A DNA stretch of 64,000 bases from an uncultured Alphaproteobacteria bacterium. GTDB lineage: Bacteria; Pseudomonadota; Alphaproteobacteria; HIMB59. Numbering within the stretch: position 1 is the first letter of the stretch; every line of letters begins with the position of its first letter. Location: assembly GCA_902575065.1 (NCBI GenBank), contig CACGPU010000001.1, positions 62,001-126,000 on the forward strand, in the 5' to 3' direction. The translations under genes and the position numbers were made by a program. The notes under the pieces were generated by a model. That model was given only the letters and a program-made list of their open reading frames with translations. It was not told the origin of the DNA and did not search any database. Below, piece after piece: positions 63,737 through 64,000 of the stretch.

Positions 63737-64000
63737 TTGATAAATAGCTTATATTTATTTAAAAAATCTGTGCCTAACAAAAAGAATAGAACTAAGCCCT
63801 GGAATACAAAACCTACTGCAGAAGGTATCTTAAGAAATAATTGTGCGTCCTCAGCACCTAAATATGTTAATGCAATTAGTAAAGAGGATAAAATTATACC
63901 AAAAGGGTTCAATCTACCCAAAAATGCAACAATAATTGCAGTAAAACCATAATTAGGAGAAATATCTCTGTACAACAAACCTATGGGTCCTGAAACCTCA
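63733..64000 (-). CDS. ABC transporter permease, BMP/nucleoside-type (first, partial)
   Basis: The frame is open from the window edge (codons reading EVSGPIGLLYRDISPNYGFT before an ATT), and ends in FKYL-type hydrophobic sequence with LFFLLGTDFLNKYKLFIK. The first in-frame TTG at 63978 is not the real start, since the gene clearly continues upstream beyond 64000. It is the C-terminal part of the other permease of the nucleoside-type importer; the ATPase should follow outside the window. Confidence 0.85.
   Translation of the reverse strand, partial: EVSGPIGLLYRDISPNYGFTAIIVAFLGRLNPFGIILSSLLIALTYLGAEDAQLFLKIPSAVGFVFQGLVLFFLLGTDFLNKYKLFIK

Overview
This is a 64 kb stretch of an AT-rich, gene-dense bacterial chromosome with very short intergenic gaps, many start/stop overlaps, and large use of ABC importers with periplasmic binding proteins. 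An NDUFS4-like complex I accessory protein, an alphaproteobacterial-type SerC and the general gene style point to a streamlined marine alphaproteobacterium. A SAR11 relative, or the HIMB59/AEGEAN-169 type, is my inference; there is no rRNA gene here to settle it.

Layout. 1-13.6 kb holds core and household genes: a partial YajQ, two exporters, a thioesterase, a ggt-mazG-tolC-lysR run with overlapping genes, and an arginine-type cluster (argD, then argB-argC plus an unusual P-loop protein), followed by an AlaC-type aminotransferase. 13.7-20.5 kb is guaBA with a tail of accessory genes. Extra copies of the last codons of guaA lie directly in front of two of these genes, so the 3' end of guaA looks like a repeatedly used insertion site. 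20.5-23 kb is a metY-hydrolase-GFA operon. 23-31 kb is a probable glucosylglycerate locus: binding protein, two permeases, glycerate kinase, phosphatase, synthase and GH13 phosphorylase on one strand, so uptake, synthesis and phosphorolysis are combined.

31-41.5 kb is the least explained chromosomal region. Five proteins carry about nine SnoaL/NTF2-like domains. They are interleaved with a MetE-like zinc protein, an RraA-like aldolase, a bicupin, a HisD-like dehydrogenase, an SDR and a HAD protein without the catalytic aspartates. The two-domain SnoaL proteins fall into two paralogous types, each present twice, in a repeated divergent arrangement.

41.54-50.48 kb is an integrative element in a tRNA-Arg(TCT) gene. 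A 46-bp perfect direct repeat of the tRNA 3' part bounds it, a tyrosine recombinase sits next to the restored tRNA, and there is an excisionase-like gene and a DUF1376-type replication protein, but no virion genes. Its cargo includes several very small coupled ORFs and three unrelated secreted proteins that begin with the same 50-bp signal-peptide-coding segment, with a fourth, decayed copy.

50.5-64 kb returns to core genes: a branched-chain amino-acid-type ABC importer, complex I accessory protein, tRNA-Pro, Nudix hydrolase, serA-serC-DUF1015, a xanthine/guanine phosphoribosyltransferase and a BMP-family (nucleoside-type) importer that runs off the end of the window.
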